This document shows positions 38,225 through 50,230 of a stretch of 64,000 bases of DNA, piece by piece. The stretch is from Nymphaea colorata (taxonomy: Eukaryota; Streptophyta; Magnoliopsida; Nymphaeales; Nymphaeaceae). The translations under genes were made by a program, and so were the position numbers. The DNA lies in the NCBI RefSeq assembly GCF_008831285.2, contig NC_045144.1:18119716-18183715 (forward strand), given 5' to 3'. The notes under the pieces are model-generated. The model ran no database searches. It was not told where the DNA came from and was given only the letters and a program-made list of their open reading frames with translations. Position 1 is the stretch's first letter. The number at the start of each line of letters is the position of its first letter.

Positions 38225-40213
38225 ATGAGGACGAGCCGCATCAAACCGGTGCTGGTGGTGCGAAATTCCGTGTCTTCCTTCTCATCGTCTGCGTCGAGCG
38301 CCCTCGTCCAGACTACCATCTCGGCCAACCTACAGGAAAAGAAGAAGAAGAAGAAGGGTACGAAGAAAGAGGGTGTTTGGAGGTGGGACGCGGTGGTGGC
38401 GGAGCTAGCGCGGTATGGAGACTCAGCGGATGCCCTCCGAGCCTACGCCTCGATGCGGAGGCGCGACGTCGGTCCCGGACCTTCCACGATCCCTTGCGCC
38501 CTCAAGTCCTGCGCATCACTTGGATCCCTGGCTTCCGGGAAGATTCTCCACCACCAAGCCATTGTCTCCGGCCTTGATTCCGACGTCTTCGTCGCATCCG
38601 CTCTTGTTGACATGTACGCGAAGTGCGGGAGCCCGGACGAGGCGCGGAAAGCGTTCGATGAAATGCCGGTGAGAAATGTCGTCTCCTGGACAGCCATGAT
38701 CAATGGGTATGTCCAGAACGGGCTTGCGGGAGACGCAGTTTCGGTTTTTAAGGCGATGAGGGCTGAGGGTGCGGTCGATGTGGATTCTGTAGTTATGGTT
38801 AGCGGCATTTGTGCCTGCGCGCGACTGGCAGAGATGAATTTGGTGACGGGTCTTCATGGGCTCGTAGTTCAGGGAGGGTTCGAATCCGATGTTTCAGTGA
38901 ACAATACGCTTTTGGATGGGTATGCGAAATCGTCGGGGATTTCAGACGCTCGCAAGTTGTTCGACGAAATGACTGAACGGGATGTTGTATCGTGGAACAC
39001 CATGATTGCAGTTTATTCGCAGAATGGTCTTGCGAAAGAAGCTTTAGATCTCTTCTTCTCGCTCATCAGAGATGGTACGGTTGGTCATAATGCCGTAACT
39101 CTGTCGGCAGCATTGTTGGCTTGCGCACATTCAGGTGCACTGCAGACGGGAAAGTGTATACACAATCAAGCTTTTAAGATGGAATTGGAGGACAATGTCT
39201 ACGTGGGCACATCCCTAATTGATATGTACTGCAAGTGCGGTAAAGTAGAGATGGCGAGGAAGGGATTTGACAGGATGCAGAATAAGAACATTAAGTCATG
39301 GACAGCAATGGTGTCAGGGTATGGGATGCACGGGCGTGGAAAGGAAGCTCTTCAGGTGTTTCATAAGATGCAGGAGGCAGGTGTTGAGCCAAATTATATA
39401 ACATTTGTGTCAGTTCTTGCAGCTTGCAGCCACGCTGGGTTGGTCGACGACGGGTGGCGTTGTTTTAAGAGCATGACTAACGAGTATGGCATTTCTCCGG
39501 GGGTTGAGCATTACGCTTGCATGGTTGATCTGCTTGGTCGTGCTGGTTCTCTGGATGACGCTTATGAACTCATTCGGGGAATGTCAGTGAAGCCCGATTT
39601 CATTGTGTGGGGTGCGTTACTTGGTGCTTGTAGGATCCACAAGCATGTCAAGCTTGGAGAGATTGCAGCTCGGAAATTGTTTCAGCTTGATCCTAGAAAT
39701 GCTGGTTATTATGTTCTCCTGTCTAATATCTATGCGGATGCAGGCAGATGGGATAAGGTGGAGAAGATGAGAATTTTGATGAAGAAGAAGGGAGTTGTGA
39801 AACCACCAGGATACAGTTTGGTGGAGCTGCATGGTAAGATCAATGTATTTTTAGTTGGGGACTTGGAGCATCCACAACATAAAGAGATCTACACATTCTT
39901 GGATGGCTTGAGCACAAGAATGCAGGTAGCTGGTTATGTGCCTGATATTAGATCCGTGTTGCATGATGTAGATGAAGAGGAGAAAGAAACCAATCTGCGG
40001 ATTCACAGTGAAAAACTTGCTGCTGCCTTTGGAATCCTGAACTCTGTTCCAGGTTCATCTATCCAAATAATTAAGAACCTCAGAATGTGTGGAGACTGCC
40101 ATGCTTGGATGAAGTTGGTCTCTAAGATCATGAACCGTCAGATTGTTGTCCGGGATGCAAACAGATTCCACCATTTCGAGAACGGCAACTGTTCCTGTGG
40201 GGATTACTGGTAG
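38225..40213 (+). CDS. MEF14: DYW-class PPR protein, mitochondrial RNA editing factor (At3g26782/MEF14 type)
   Basis: An intronless 662-residue protein. The N-terminus is Arg/Ser-rich and almost free of acidic residues (MRTSRIKPVLVV then Ser runs), as in mitochondrial presequences. After a lysine-rich linker come PLS-type PPR repeats (SALVDMYAKCGSPDEARKAF, RNVVSWTAMINGYVQNG), the E/E+ region, and a C-terminal DYW deaminase domain. The zinc-binding HSE is at about residues 594-596, CxxCH at about 622-626, and the protein ends in GDYW. Such proteins bind organelle RNA and convert specific C to U. The sequence closely follows Arabidopsis At3g26782 (about 660 aa as I recall), reported as MEF14, which edits matR. 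Upstream in-frame ATGs exist at 38102 and beyond a TA microsatellite, but the 38225 start gives the expected length and targeting signal. Orthology is inferred, and the RNA target is not visible here. Confidence 0.92.
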   Translation: MRTSRIKPVLVVRNSVSSFSSSASSALVQTTISANLQEKKKKKKGTKKEGVWRWDAVVAELARYGDSADALRAYASMRRRDVGPGPSTIPCALKSCASLGSLASGKILHHQAIVSGLDSDVFVASALVDMYAKCGSPDEARKAFDEMPVRNVVSWTAMINGYVQNGLAGDAVSVFKAMRAEGAVDVDSVVMVSGICACARLAEMNLVTGLHGLVVQGGFESDVSVNNTLLDGYAKSSGISDARKLFDEMTERDVVSWNTMIAVYSQNGLAKEALDLFFSLIRDGTVGHNAVTLSAALLACAHSGALQTGKCIHNQAFKMELEDNVYVGTSLIDMYCKCGKVEMARKGFDRMQNKNIKSWTAMVSGYGMHGRGKEALQVFHKMQEAGVEPNYITFVSVLAACSHAGLVDDGWRCFKSMTNEYGISPGVEHYACMVDLLGRAGSLDDAYELIRGMSVKPDFIVWGALLGACRIHKHVKLGEIAARKLFQLDPRNAGYYVLLSNIYADAGRWDKVEKMRILMKKKGVVKPPGYSLVELHGKINVFLVGDLEHPQHKEIYTFLDGLSTRMQVAGYVPDIRSVLHDVDEEEKETNLRIHSEKLAAAFGILNSVPGSSIQIIKNLRMCGDCHAWMKLVSKIMNRQIVVRDANRFHHFENGNCSCGDYW

Positions 40214-43200
40214 TGTTAATGGTTAATGGACAGAGATGAAGTCCATAGTGGCCTGCTCGACAGCATTGGTTTGGACTAGCACCCTGAGAATATCTGGCAC
40301 CTCTTGAATGAGTGCAATCTATTACTCATTTGTGAAATCCCCAGTACCAAAACAGAAGCCAAAAAGCGAACTAGCAAGCATCTAGAGTCGGTTTTGGACA
40401 GAAGTGTGCGCTTCAGAGCCTGGCTTTGCTGCCACTGAGGCCTCCTAATATTGGGGCAATTGAAATGGGTAGATACATGAGTGCAAGAATGTGAACGAAA
40501 GCACCTCCTGCTGCATGAGGAGAAGACTTCCCAAGCTGTTGGGAACATCAAAGGGTCAAAAATTGAGCAAAAAATTGCCAAACAAAGGCGCCAAGGAAGC
40601 TTCCACTGTGCTAAGGGACCAAGTCCACCCAAGGGGTCAAGAGTTCAATATCCAGGCTGCTGCGATTATGTGGATAATATATATAATCTAGTAGAGGCTC
40701 TCTCTCTCTCTCTACACAATATCAGCCCAATTTATAGGATTTTAGTTGAAACTTCTTGTTAACTAGGGTTGTATTGCAAGGAGCTGACCCATGATGAGAG
40801 GATAGCGACCAAAAACTAAAAACTGAGAAAAATATTTTGGTGCTCCTAACAATTGGAATTCTATGTGGGGTTGTATAGTTCATTGATGGAATAAGTGTAG
40901 GCTGCACATGAGCCAAGTCGAGCTCGACTGGGCCTAACGTTTGGAATTGTCCGGGGTTCATATCATTCAATCATGGGCTAAAGGTAGGGCTGCACATAAG
41001 TCGGCTCAGGTTAGACTTTACTAAAAAAAAACTCCAACTCTGCTCGAATTGAGTCAGGCTTCATAGAATCGGCTTGAGCTCGACTCAGTACGACCCACTT
41101 AAATTGTTTACGTGTTGACGTTAACATGTCTTGCTTCTTTTAACTAATTCAACCATGAACGGCCATTAACAAAAAATCCAATGGAAGAATTGACATATTC
41201 TTGTTAACACAGTATTCTTGTTACCAAACCGCCACAGATGATGCTGTGCAAGGTTTATATACCTTTCATGCCTTAGAATGATCTAGAGAAATTTCTTTTT
41301 TCAGGCCTATCCTTTGCTTGTAATTTGAAAAAAGACTTCCATTTGCATACTTCTGCACATATTTATCAAAAAGACTGTCAGATGAAGGTTTGAAATAAAC
41401 TTCCCATTAATGGAAAAAAACGTAGTGGTAGAGTACTGTGAAAGAAAATCTAGTTAAGGCTTTAGGTTAATGGAAGTTCACTTGTACTCTTATTTGATAG
41501 ACTAAAAGCTTTCATGAAAAGTGTGGTTTCTTCAGAAAATTACTAAATTTATAAAATGGCCTCACGACTAAGAACGAGGCCGAACATGATCTGGTAGCAC
41601 TATTATTCAGTTTCTGCATATCTTGAAAACCTTAACAAAGCGCCGTCCTAATTTACTGGTCCATATTCAAGATACAAAAAGCTACAAAGAAATTATTTAT
41701 CATTATTTTTTCAAAATAATATGGCCGAACGGACTGGAATGACTCGTGTCGGCTTCATAAATTTTCTTGACGTCTGCCTTCTGAACGGTTCCTGCCGTGT
41801 CGAGTGAAGCTTCGACACGACAACGGAAGCTGTGTTCTACACACGCTATAATTTTTTTCACTGGTCATAAGTCATAACTTCTGAACTCAATAAAGACTTG
41901 AGACTTCTCGTGACGTTTCAGTTTTAAACTTCTTTTGAATTGTGCGGCGCCGACAGCTCAGTCGCGGAGAAGGACAGAAGGTTTTTAAATACGGTGACCA
42001 GTGACCACTCAATGACTGCTGGTTGGTTGTCCACTTTGTGGTTACGAGAGAAGCAACGCTGCTGTTCTTTGACGCCGCCTCCGGTTCTTGTTGACACAAC
42101 CACCGCTCAGTGCCCTTCGCTCCTTCTGAGAGATAAAGAGAGAGAGAGATGTCTTACATGCATTTTCTATCGCTATCAGTTCGGTGGATCGGCTGATTTA
42201 CCGATTCAGCTGAATTTGTTGTGAACAGTCTACAAATATTAAAACAAGATTTCTGAAAACATAAATGAAAAAAATATAAAATTAGTTCAACATACAAAAA
42301 TATTAAAATTTTAAATTAACTAAAATGTAATATGTCGTGGCCTTAAATCACTCGCCCATATGAATCGGCTTGCCACCAGTTGGAACGAGCCTATTTTAAC
42401 GACATTGATTCTCAATATAAATTTTCGTAGAAGGAAATACGGAATGAGAGTCAACGGAGCACTCCTTAGGTATGGTAGCAATATTTTGGGGAGGTTGAAA
42501 TAATGATGGAATCATAGAAGTCATGATACGGTGATTCGTTACCGCACGCCCATGCGACAGCTAAAAACCCTGTTAGAAGCTTAATTTGTAACATACCACA
42601 TTTATGACACTTCTGGGCATTGAAGATCCTAGCAGTTTAACGTTTTAATTTATCTTATTGAAGAGAGATGACAGTAAATGAATGATTTTTTTGTTGTAAA
42701 TATCCCATTTTTTGCTAATAGAAAGGGAGAGGGAATATCTCTCAGCAGGTTTCACCGGATAGTAAATGAAGGTGAATATGCTGTGAGTTCCAAGCATCCA
42801 GAGATTTAAAGCACGAATCTCATCAAACCTTTCCCTTCCTTCCAGCAATCGGATTATAGAGAACCAATCAGTCCCCGAATTCAAGCTGCCAACAGATGTC
42901 TTCTCCTGCTGCTTCTCTGAAGATCAAAGCCTGGCCATTTCCAACGCAAACCGCTTATGATTAGGAACTTCTGAGTTGGAGAAGCTTCTTCCTCGATCCA
43001 TCGTTCAATGTTTTGATTAATCAAATTGCATGTCACCATCTTTCATTCTGAAACCAATTTTCCATGTCACAATCTAGTTGATCTCCAAGACTGCAAAATA
43101 TTTGGGCCCACTAGTGCCTATTCGCATCAAGTATATTTTGAGTTTCATGTCACCATAAAATTACCGGATCGCCAGTTCCGGGATTCTACACCCAGAGATG

Positions 43201-44361
43201 CGCATCCAACAACTTATGGATAAAGAAAGCGAAAGCCCGTCCTTCGAAGAGCGTCACATGACGGCTGACATCGGCCAACCAGGAAACTTGAGCCCCAAAA
43301 CTTCCACGTAAGATATAGTAATGGCTGGCCTTGGCATGTACAGTGCAAAACACGTCACCGATAATTTAAAGGATAGCCACACATAGAAGATTAGGTTTCC
43401 TTTTCGCCTTTTCTGACAGAGAAACAAGTTCTAGGATTTCCTTTTCCTCTTTTCTTAGCCGTAGAAAAACAGGAAGAAAAATTAGTGCCGGAGGATCACC
43501 CAACACACTGCTGTGGGTCCCACCAAGCATCACCAACCAGACAATACAGCCGATAAAAGATCAAAGGAAGAAAAATATTAATCGGCAATTTAATTAATCA
43601 GAAACTCGGACTTGCTTTCGAGTCTTCTCTCTCTCTCTCTCAACCCACCTTTTTTTTTCTTTTTGTATTCGGTAATTATCACCAAGCCAGTCAAATATAG
43701 GAAATAGAAGACCAAAAGAAGAAAAAAGATTCATCTGTCAAACCAATGGCGCTTGATATTCCGCTTTCCCTTTCTAAATATCCTTTCCTTATATTTTGAT
43801 CAATTAGAGAAAGCAAGAAAGAATAATGATGTTCAATTGGTCGTAGAAAACCCGTCCCTTTCCTTCGTCCATTCATCAATTTTCTTCTTCTAAGTGAAGA
43901 ATTTGAATATTTACATGGTTTTACTTCCGTTTATCAGGAATAATTAAGAGGTTGTGAACACTAAAAGCACATCTCTGTCCCCTTCACTGTAGTCGGTTTC
44001 TTTTTCCCACTTTTGTCAGCAATGTAAAGTCTGTGTTTGTGCCTGACGAGGGGGTTTGCAACTAACAAAAATGGTGGTTGGCACATGCAGGCCCAGTGTT
44101 AAGAAGCCTCCATTAGCGCACCGGGACCGAACGCTATAGGTAAGTGGGTGGATTCAGAAGGGTAGTTGTGAGTCGACAAAACGAGCCGGGCGGAGGACCG
44201 GAGGGACACTCTGTGAGCTTGGGAGAGCCTGACATGCTGCTCATCACGGCTGAACAGAGCACAACACCGTTCAGGCTTTCACCAAGGACCAGTTAGTGAG
44301 TCCGTGTGAGTTCAATGGGGCCGGTTGGTTAGGTTTCTCTTTTGAACGTTTCAGTTTGTTC
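40214..44361. other. Intergenic DNA between convergent genes
   Basis: This 4.1-kb stretch separates the 3' ends of the MEF14-type gene and CPL3. It holds GCTCGACTCG-family strings near 40910-41100 and a CT run near 43625-43640. Only short frames with no recognisable similarity occur. The CPL3 3' UTR should occupy the segment just below 44362. Confidence 0.55.
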
Positions 44362-47300
44362 TTAAGGTTTTATAGCAAAATCAGCCTCGTTCGCTCTCCG
44401 ATATAATAACGCCGACGCCTCCAACCTGCAAGATGATCACAACGTTAGCATGGCATTGAGGCTCTTTAAGTCCAATCTCCTAGCCACGTTTGACCTAGCT
44501 CTTCATGGATGGGTTTTGAAGGAAATCAGTAAGAGTTGACGGTATATGGCATGAAGTCCATGCCAAGAACAGAAATATTCAAACAGCTCACCATCCAGGA
44601 TTAACTACGAATCTCCCCGTCGAGATAGCCCAGTTAACCTGCAAAATATGCAACAAAAATTCGTAAAGAAACAGCAGTCAGATCGATTAAACAGTAAAGA
44701 TGAAGAAGGTTGGCAATTTTGCACCCAGCGATGATTGGCGAACCTTATCTGTTCCAAGAGAATTGGCAACAACATGAGTGACCTGCTCGTCGAGCTGGTT
44801 TGTACAAACAGCACCGAATTGCTCGGCAAGCTTCCAAAGAGGGTGCAGATGTGGATTGGCCTCGCCAACAGGGAACACCCTGCTGAAGATTATCTTACAA
44901 CCTTGCAGAATCCGGCGTTGCTCTGAGACGAGGATGTCTCGGACATCCACACTGTTTAATGCCTGATTAGAGAAAAAGCTATGGTGGATCCTCTCAATGA
45001 CCTGGAAAGATAATGAAAACGAAAAGGAAGGTCAGATTTTAAAAGAGCAGCGAATTGCAGGACCAGCAAACAACAATGAAGATCCTCACAGCCAAAGCAG
45101 AAGCAAGAGTCCCATCCTCCGGCCGTTCGTCATGATCTATCTCAAGAAGCGATGGACCGAAAAGTCCAAACTGTCGCCTGCTACAAGGGAAGAATGTATA
45201 CCTGCGGAAGAAACAGTCCTCTAATGGTAAAAGGATACGGATGCAGCACAAACAGGGGACAACATACAAATGGAAATAATAAGAGACCTTTCAACGAGGA
45301 TCAGATTATGTCTGTGATGAGGCCAGACTTTCACGGAATCATCAATGATCAATACAGCAGATTCCATACCCAAGACTCCATCTAAATCCTTGCTTTTGGG
45401 GATTCTCTCATCACCATCAAAAGGGTCACCATCATCACCCTTTGAAATAACACGACCAGAAAATAATGCCCCTGTTGGGTCTAGAACTTTCGCCATTTCA
45501 GTAGCATATACCTTATTCCCCATGGTATAGAGATGCAGCTCATATAGTTTACTTGCCTGGAAAAGTACCCAGTGGAGCAGTGTAAGAGAGGAGAAATGGA
45601 GGATATGAAGCAACACAGAAAGAATTCAAACGAACTGACAGTCTGCCAAGCACTGACCCTTTCAAGGAAATTCCAAATGCCCGGCCGCAATTTGGTCCAC
45701 ATTCCCATATGAGCAAACCTGAAAAGATGCCGCTGTGACTTATCTCTGTCCAGATCTTCCTTCTTCCTTAATATCTCATCATGAACAGGGTCAACTTCTA
45801 CAAACTGCACATAGCAACAGAAGAAGAGCATAAGCAAGACTAAATTAATGATAAAAATACAGAAGAATATCGGAATGAGCTATCACCTTCGCAGAATTGA
45901 GAAGGGTATGATCGAGATCTAGGACAAGGCACAGCTTTCGGGCAGCAAACATTTTATTCTGCTCTTCTATCCTTCTTGCCCGCTCCTTCTGGATGGCAAC
46001 CTTTTGCTGCTCATCAAGACCTTCTAAAAGATGGTCTACGTCTCCCCATAGATCTTGGCCTTGTTCATCGTCCGCAGGGCCTTTGTTGGCAATTCCATTA
46101 TTTCCCTGGTCCCTTACTCCAGAACCAACTAAACCACTCGGCTTTCCAGGTATGATCCCAGGGGTCACGTTGGTAAGTTGTGATCCAGCCAAAATGTCAG
46201 CCACACTCTTGAGTGTGTGAGTTAACTTCTGAGAAATATCAGGCAAAGGCCCCGATGAGAGCAAGGAGGCAGCCCTTTTGGCCTGTTCATTCTGATCTCC
46301 CTCCGCAGGAAGGTCCTTCCTGCCCTGTAGGTTCTGCATAGCAACTGAATTCACTTCAGGATGCTTAGGTTCCAAACTTTCAGTTTTTTGTAACACATTT
46401 TCCTGTAAGAATCTGCGACGAGGATCACGTGGCTTCATACGAACTTTCACTGAATCTTCCATTGGAGGGCCCTGATAGATTAAATAGAAGAAGGATAAAT
46501 GAAAATATTGCACGCCAGGAGGTTCTAGGCAAGATGACCAATCAAGAAATATTGCATGGCAATGATAGAGGAGGCTTGCTTCATGTTATCAGTGCCAATG
46601 ATAAGGCAAAAAACAATGCCCATTTACAGAAGGGAGAAAAAGAAAAGCCAAGAACCCTATGCTCCATGTTAACCAAGAATACAACTAAAGACTTTCAGAA
46701 GCCTGAATCATTAGGTGTAATATTCAGATTTAACAGATGACCATTGACGAGGGGAAAAACGAACTCTATGAAGATAATTGTTTGGCTGTACAATTATTTT
46801 AGGCCGTCATGTAAAACACAAACCAGTTGGACAATGGGAAAGTCCTAAGGCAGAAAAAAATTACAACTCCAACTTCTTCAATGGAAAGAAACCAATGGTT
46901 GGGTCATCCATATAATAATGCTTAAATTTATTGATATATTCTTCAAAAAATTTAGTGACGTACGGGAATTGTCAAAAAGCATTAGTAGTAACCAATTCTT
47001 TAAAAATCGGTCTAACGGTGGCATATTGATCCTACCGTCAGCCGATACAAAGATGCCACGCCATATACACTTTTCAATTTTTTATTTTAATTAAAAAAAT
47101 TATTTAGTTCTCTTTACTACTTTTTCTTGAATATTATTTCTCTTATTTTTTAAATTTTCTTTTCAGATCCATAGCCGATTCAGCTGAATTCCAGAATTGG
47201 CACCCTCGCCGATTCTATTCAAATTTCGATGTTTACACTGGAAGTAAGAGCTTACCACTGACACCGTTTGGGTAGAAATCTTCGCGACTCCTGGTTTTTG

Positions 47301-50044
47301 GTCTACTTCAGAGGCCTTCAGAGGAGCACCATTTCCAGCCGGCAGTGCTGTAGACGGTACAACCGGTGTAGGTGGGCAAGAAGTCGGCTGGGCCTGAATT
47401 GCAGAGTTTTGCACAGTCTGTGCTGCCAGTCTCTCTTGTTCATTCTTAATAAGTTGCATCAGGATTGCTGGGTTGATGCCTTTCAACAACGCAGGCAAAG
47501 ATGCGGATGGTGCAGCAGAAGCAACATTACCTGCCGGTAAACGACCAGCAAGACCTGGCACAGCATTCGCAAGGGCCATGGAGGGCAAAATAGTGTTCAA
47601 ACTGCTAGCCGGAAGTTTATTGTGCATGGTATTAGATTCCGACACAGAAGGCAAGGATCCGACAACTTCCCTATTTTCCTTTTTTGCCATTCTGTCAGTG
47701 GACGCTAAACTGACGTCTATGTCCATTGCTCTGATGTTTTTATTACTATCCCCAGATACAGCAGCAATTGAGCTTTCTTCTAACCACCCACCTTTTCCAG
47801 GCACTTCTTGGACTGCAACGGAAAAAGCATCGTCTGCTTGACCATTTCGTTGCCTTTTAGCAAGATGCCCATCAACGACTGCCTCATCGATAACCTTCTG
47901 CTTCCTAGAATCGTTGTTGTTTCCATGAACGACATTTCTGTTAGATCCAAGATCTGTGGAAACTGGGAAGCTGTTAAGATCAATTGCACCAACATCCGAC
48001 TCTGCATACCTGAGTCTTGGATCCCTCGCCTTTGGTTGGGCTCTTGTATAGAGATTGGTAACTGGAATAGGCTGCAATATTCTCTCTGTCAGTTGTTCCT
48101 TTTGTCCTGCAGTGTCAAGAGGTTGAATGGTAGGCGGAATGTTCAGGGATCCCACCGCTTTGTTTTGCACAGAGCTAGACACCTCTTCATTAGAATCCCC
48201 ATCTTCCACCTCGAATTCTGCAGATGGAGTCGGGCTAGGCAGCCGATCACCAGACCAAAAGGATGTACGCAGAAACTTTTGCTGATAGCTGGAGACAGCC
48301 TTCACAACATCAGTCTCACAGGGATACACACAATTATCCTCATTATCGTTTCCCACCCTGATATTTTTTGCAACCTGAGGAGGCACTTCCTGATTGTTGT
48401 TTTCACTTTGATCAGCTGATGGCTTGTCATTTCGGGAAGGCGGGGTGGGCGAAGGAAGCTCTGTTTCATATTGACCCCAAGAAAAACGGTCCTCTGGTCT
48501 ACCACCAACCCGCTCAATAGAATTGACAAGGATAGGTGCCGGAACATTCTTGGCAGGAGCATCGTTTTTCCCCTTGGCATCAAAATTGGGCAACGATAAG
48601 TCAATACGCAGGTCCATCCCTTGAACTGGTTTATCTCTCTCAATATATGAAACCATCGCTTCGAACTGCCAAAACGTGATTGTCGTGAAACCTTAGACTA
48701 CAGTAATCTAAAACTACATCAATTTCATTTAATGAAATTCAGATCAATCTAACCTCTTTAATTTGCTTACGGGAAAACAGATCGACTGAAGAACTCGATA
48801 AAGACGCAAGCAAACTGTAATTCAAGAAAACACACAACAAGAAAGAGAAAAGAAACATCAGTGAGTTATTACATCCAAGTACGGCCACAAAATAACGTCT
48901 TAAATAAAACTTTCACTCATCAACCTCAACATTGTCTCCTTATCGTGTTCTCCGAGCTTCGTATTCGAACTATGGTAAATCTACAAACAAATAAAAGTGC
49001 ACTTAGTAAAACAGGAAAAATAGTAAGCCACACAACTACAATAAGAAATGAAAAATATAAGGAGCCAAAATGACGGATTCTCTTACAGAATAAACAGAAT
49101 GGACCCGGTCGTATATCTGCCGAATAATTGAGTCCCTAATAGAATTAAGTTTTTTACCACCACAACTTTCAGATTTCACCGATCTCAGCTTCTCTAGGGA
49201 ATCCTTCAAAGCGAAGCACCACTCTGAGACGGACCTAAAACAAAATTAACCAGAACATATTTAGCTCGCTTTTTTTCTCTACCAAAAAGATAAAAATATA
49301 TAATATATCAAGAGTTGGATTCTTTTGCTTTTTTTTTTTTTTGGCTTAATCATCCAGGTTTCTTCAGTTACAACTTTAGAAGGGAACACGATTAAGCCCA
49401 AAACTCGAACTGATCATCCTTCGTACTTACTTTGTTGAATCTTTCACTGAGAACTCCGTTAGGGAGTTCTGCATTGCCATAAGCATCTCCAACTCCGCAT
49501 CACTCCCATCCTCCTGCAAAACCTCCTCCACAGGACTCTCTTCCGTCGTCAAAACCGCGGTTCCATCTTCAGGAGCATCTCCAATTTCAATCTCCCCTTC
49601 TTCTATCTCACCCTCCTCCTTCTCCGCGTCTTCTGAGATCTCACCAGGCCCTCCTCCAACTCCTTCTTTTTCCCCATCTTCCACATCAACTTTGTCGACA
49701 TCTTCTGCCTCTACCTCCTTCTTGCCACCGGTTACAAACGTCGAGACCCACTTCTCATAATCTGACCTAATATCCTTCAACCCGGTCCCTTCTGCCGGCT
49801 TCGACTGCACGGCCTGCGCCCAGGCGAAGTTATACAGATCTGGCGGGTACTTCGGTGCCGTCGACGGAAACTTCAAGAACTCCGACATCCAGCGGCCATC
49901 GCCGTAACCCTGGCCCCAAACCCTAGAACCACCACTTTCCCTTGACTCCCGCACCCGATCAAGCCTCTTCCCCTCAGACGCCACCGTATCGTCCGAGATC
50001 TCCCCCTCCTCCACGTCCACGCCGCCCAACTCAGCCCGTGCCAT
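44362..50044 (-). CDS. CPL3: RNA polymerase II CTD phosphatase CPL3 (FCP1 domain plus BRCT), 12 exons
   Basis: Coding exons (minus): 50044-49431, 49234-49087, 48980-48925, 48814-48754, 48665-47256, 46471-45887, 45804-45658, 45556-45288, 45201-45090, 45001-44744, 44638-44592, 44425-44362. All junctions are in phase, giving 3,771 nt and 1,256 residues, near the size I recall for Arabidopsis CPL3 (about 1,240). The N-terminus carries VDVEEGEISD. The middle is long and disordered with KARDPRLR and KPRDPRRR motifs. The FCP1 homology domain has the catalytic DLDHT (residues 948-952) followed by LLNSAK, and a second acidic pair in LIIDDSV (about 1079-1080). A C-terminal BRCT domain includes EQFGAVCTNQLDEQVTHVVA and ends ADFAIKP. 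The protein is a nuclear phosphatase of the polymerase II C-terminal repeats; in Arabidopsis it affects stress, ABA and immune transcription. The 50044 ATG has a strong context (GCG ATG G); an in-frame ATG at 50101 has a weak one. Exons 3 and 4 are the least certain. Confidence 0.92.
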
Positions 50045-50230
50045 CGCCTCCTCCTCCGCGCTAGGGTTTATTAAGACACAGAGAGCTCCGCCGCTGCGCA
50101 TAAGTCGCCGCCCGCAGTTATCCGGCAAGATCTAGGCCGCGATCGGCCGGAGATCAAACTGAAACCCTAGGGTTTCAACAAGAAAATTTTCCAGGGCGCG
50201 GAATCACCGAGATCTAAGGCAAGCTTTACC
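50045..50230 (-). promoter_or_regulatory. CPL3 leader with a palindromic telo-box
   Basis: GAAACCCTAGGGTTTC at 50161-50176 is a perfect 16-bp palindrome containing the plant telo-box AAACCCTA on both strands. A further CTAGGGTTTA lies near 50060. Telo-boxes are frequent in 5' leaders of plant housekeeping and translation genes and bind Myb-like and AZF/TRB-type factors. Position relative to the transcription start is unknown. Confidence 0.6.

Noticed and set aside
38443-38857. Minus-strand frames inside the MEF14-type gene
   Set aside because: Shadows of the GC-rich PPR coding sequence.
47268-48419. Plus-strand frames of up to 203 codons opposite CPL3 exon 5
   Set aside because: The minus strand carries in-phase, domain-supported CPL3 coding; the plus frames have no family features.
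50101-50128. Longer CPL3 N-terminus starting at 50101 or further upstream
   Set aside because: The ATG at 50101 has pyrimidine at -3 and C at +4, the codon at 50128 is TTG, while the ATG at 50044 has G at -3 and +4 and directly precedes the conserved EEGEISD region.
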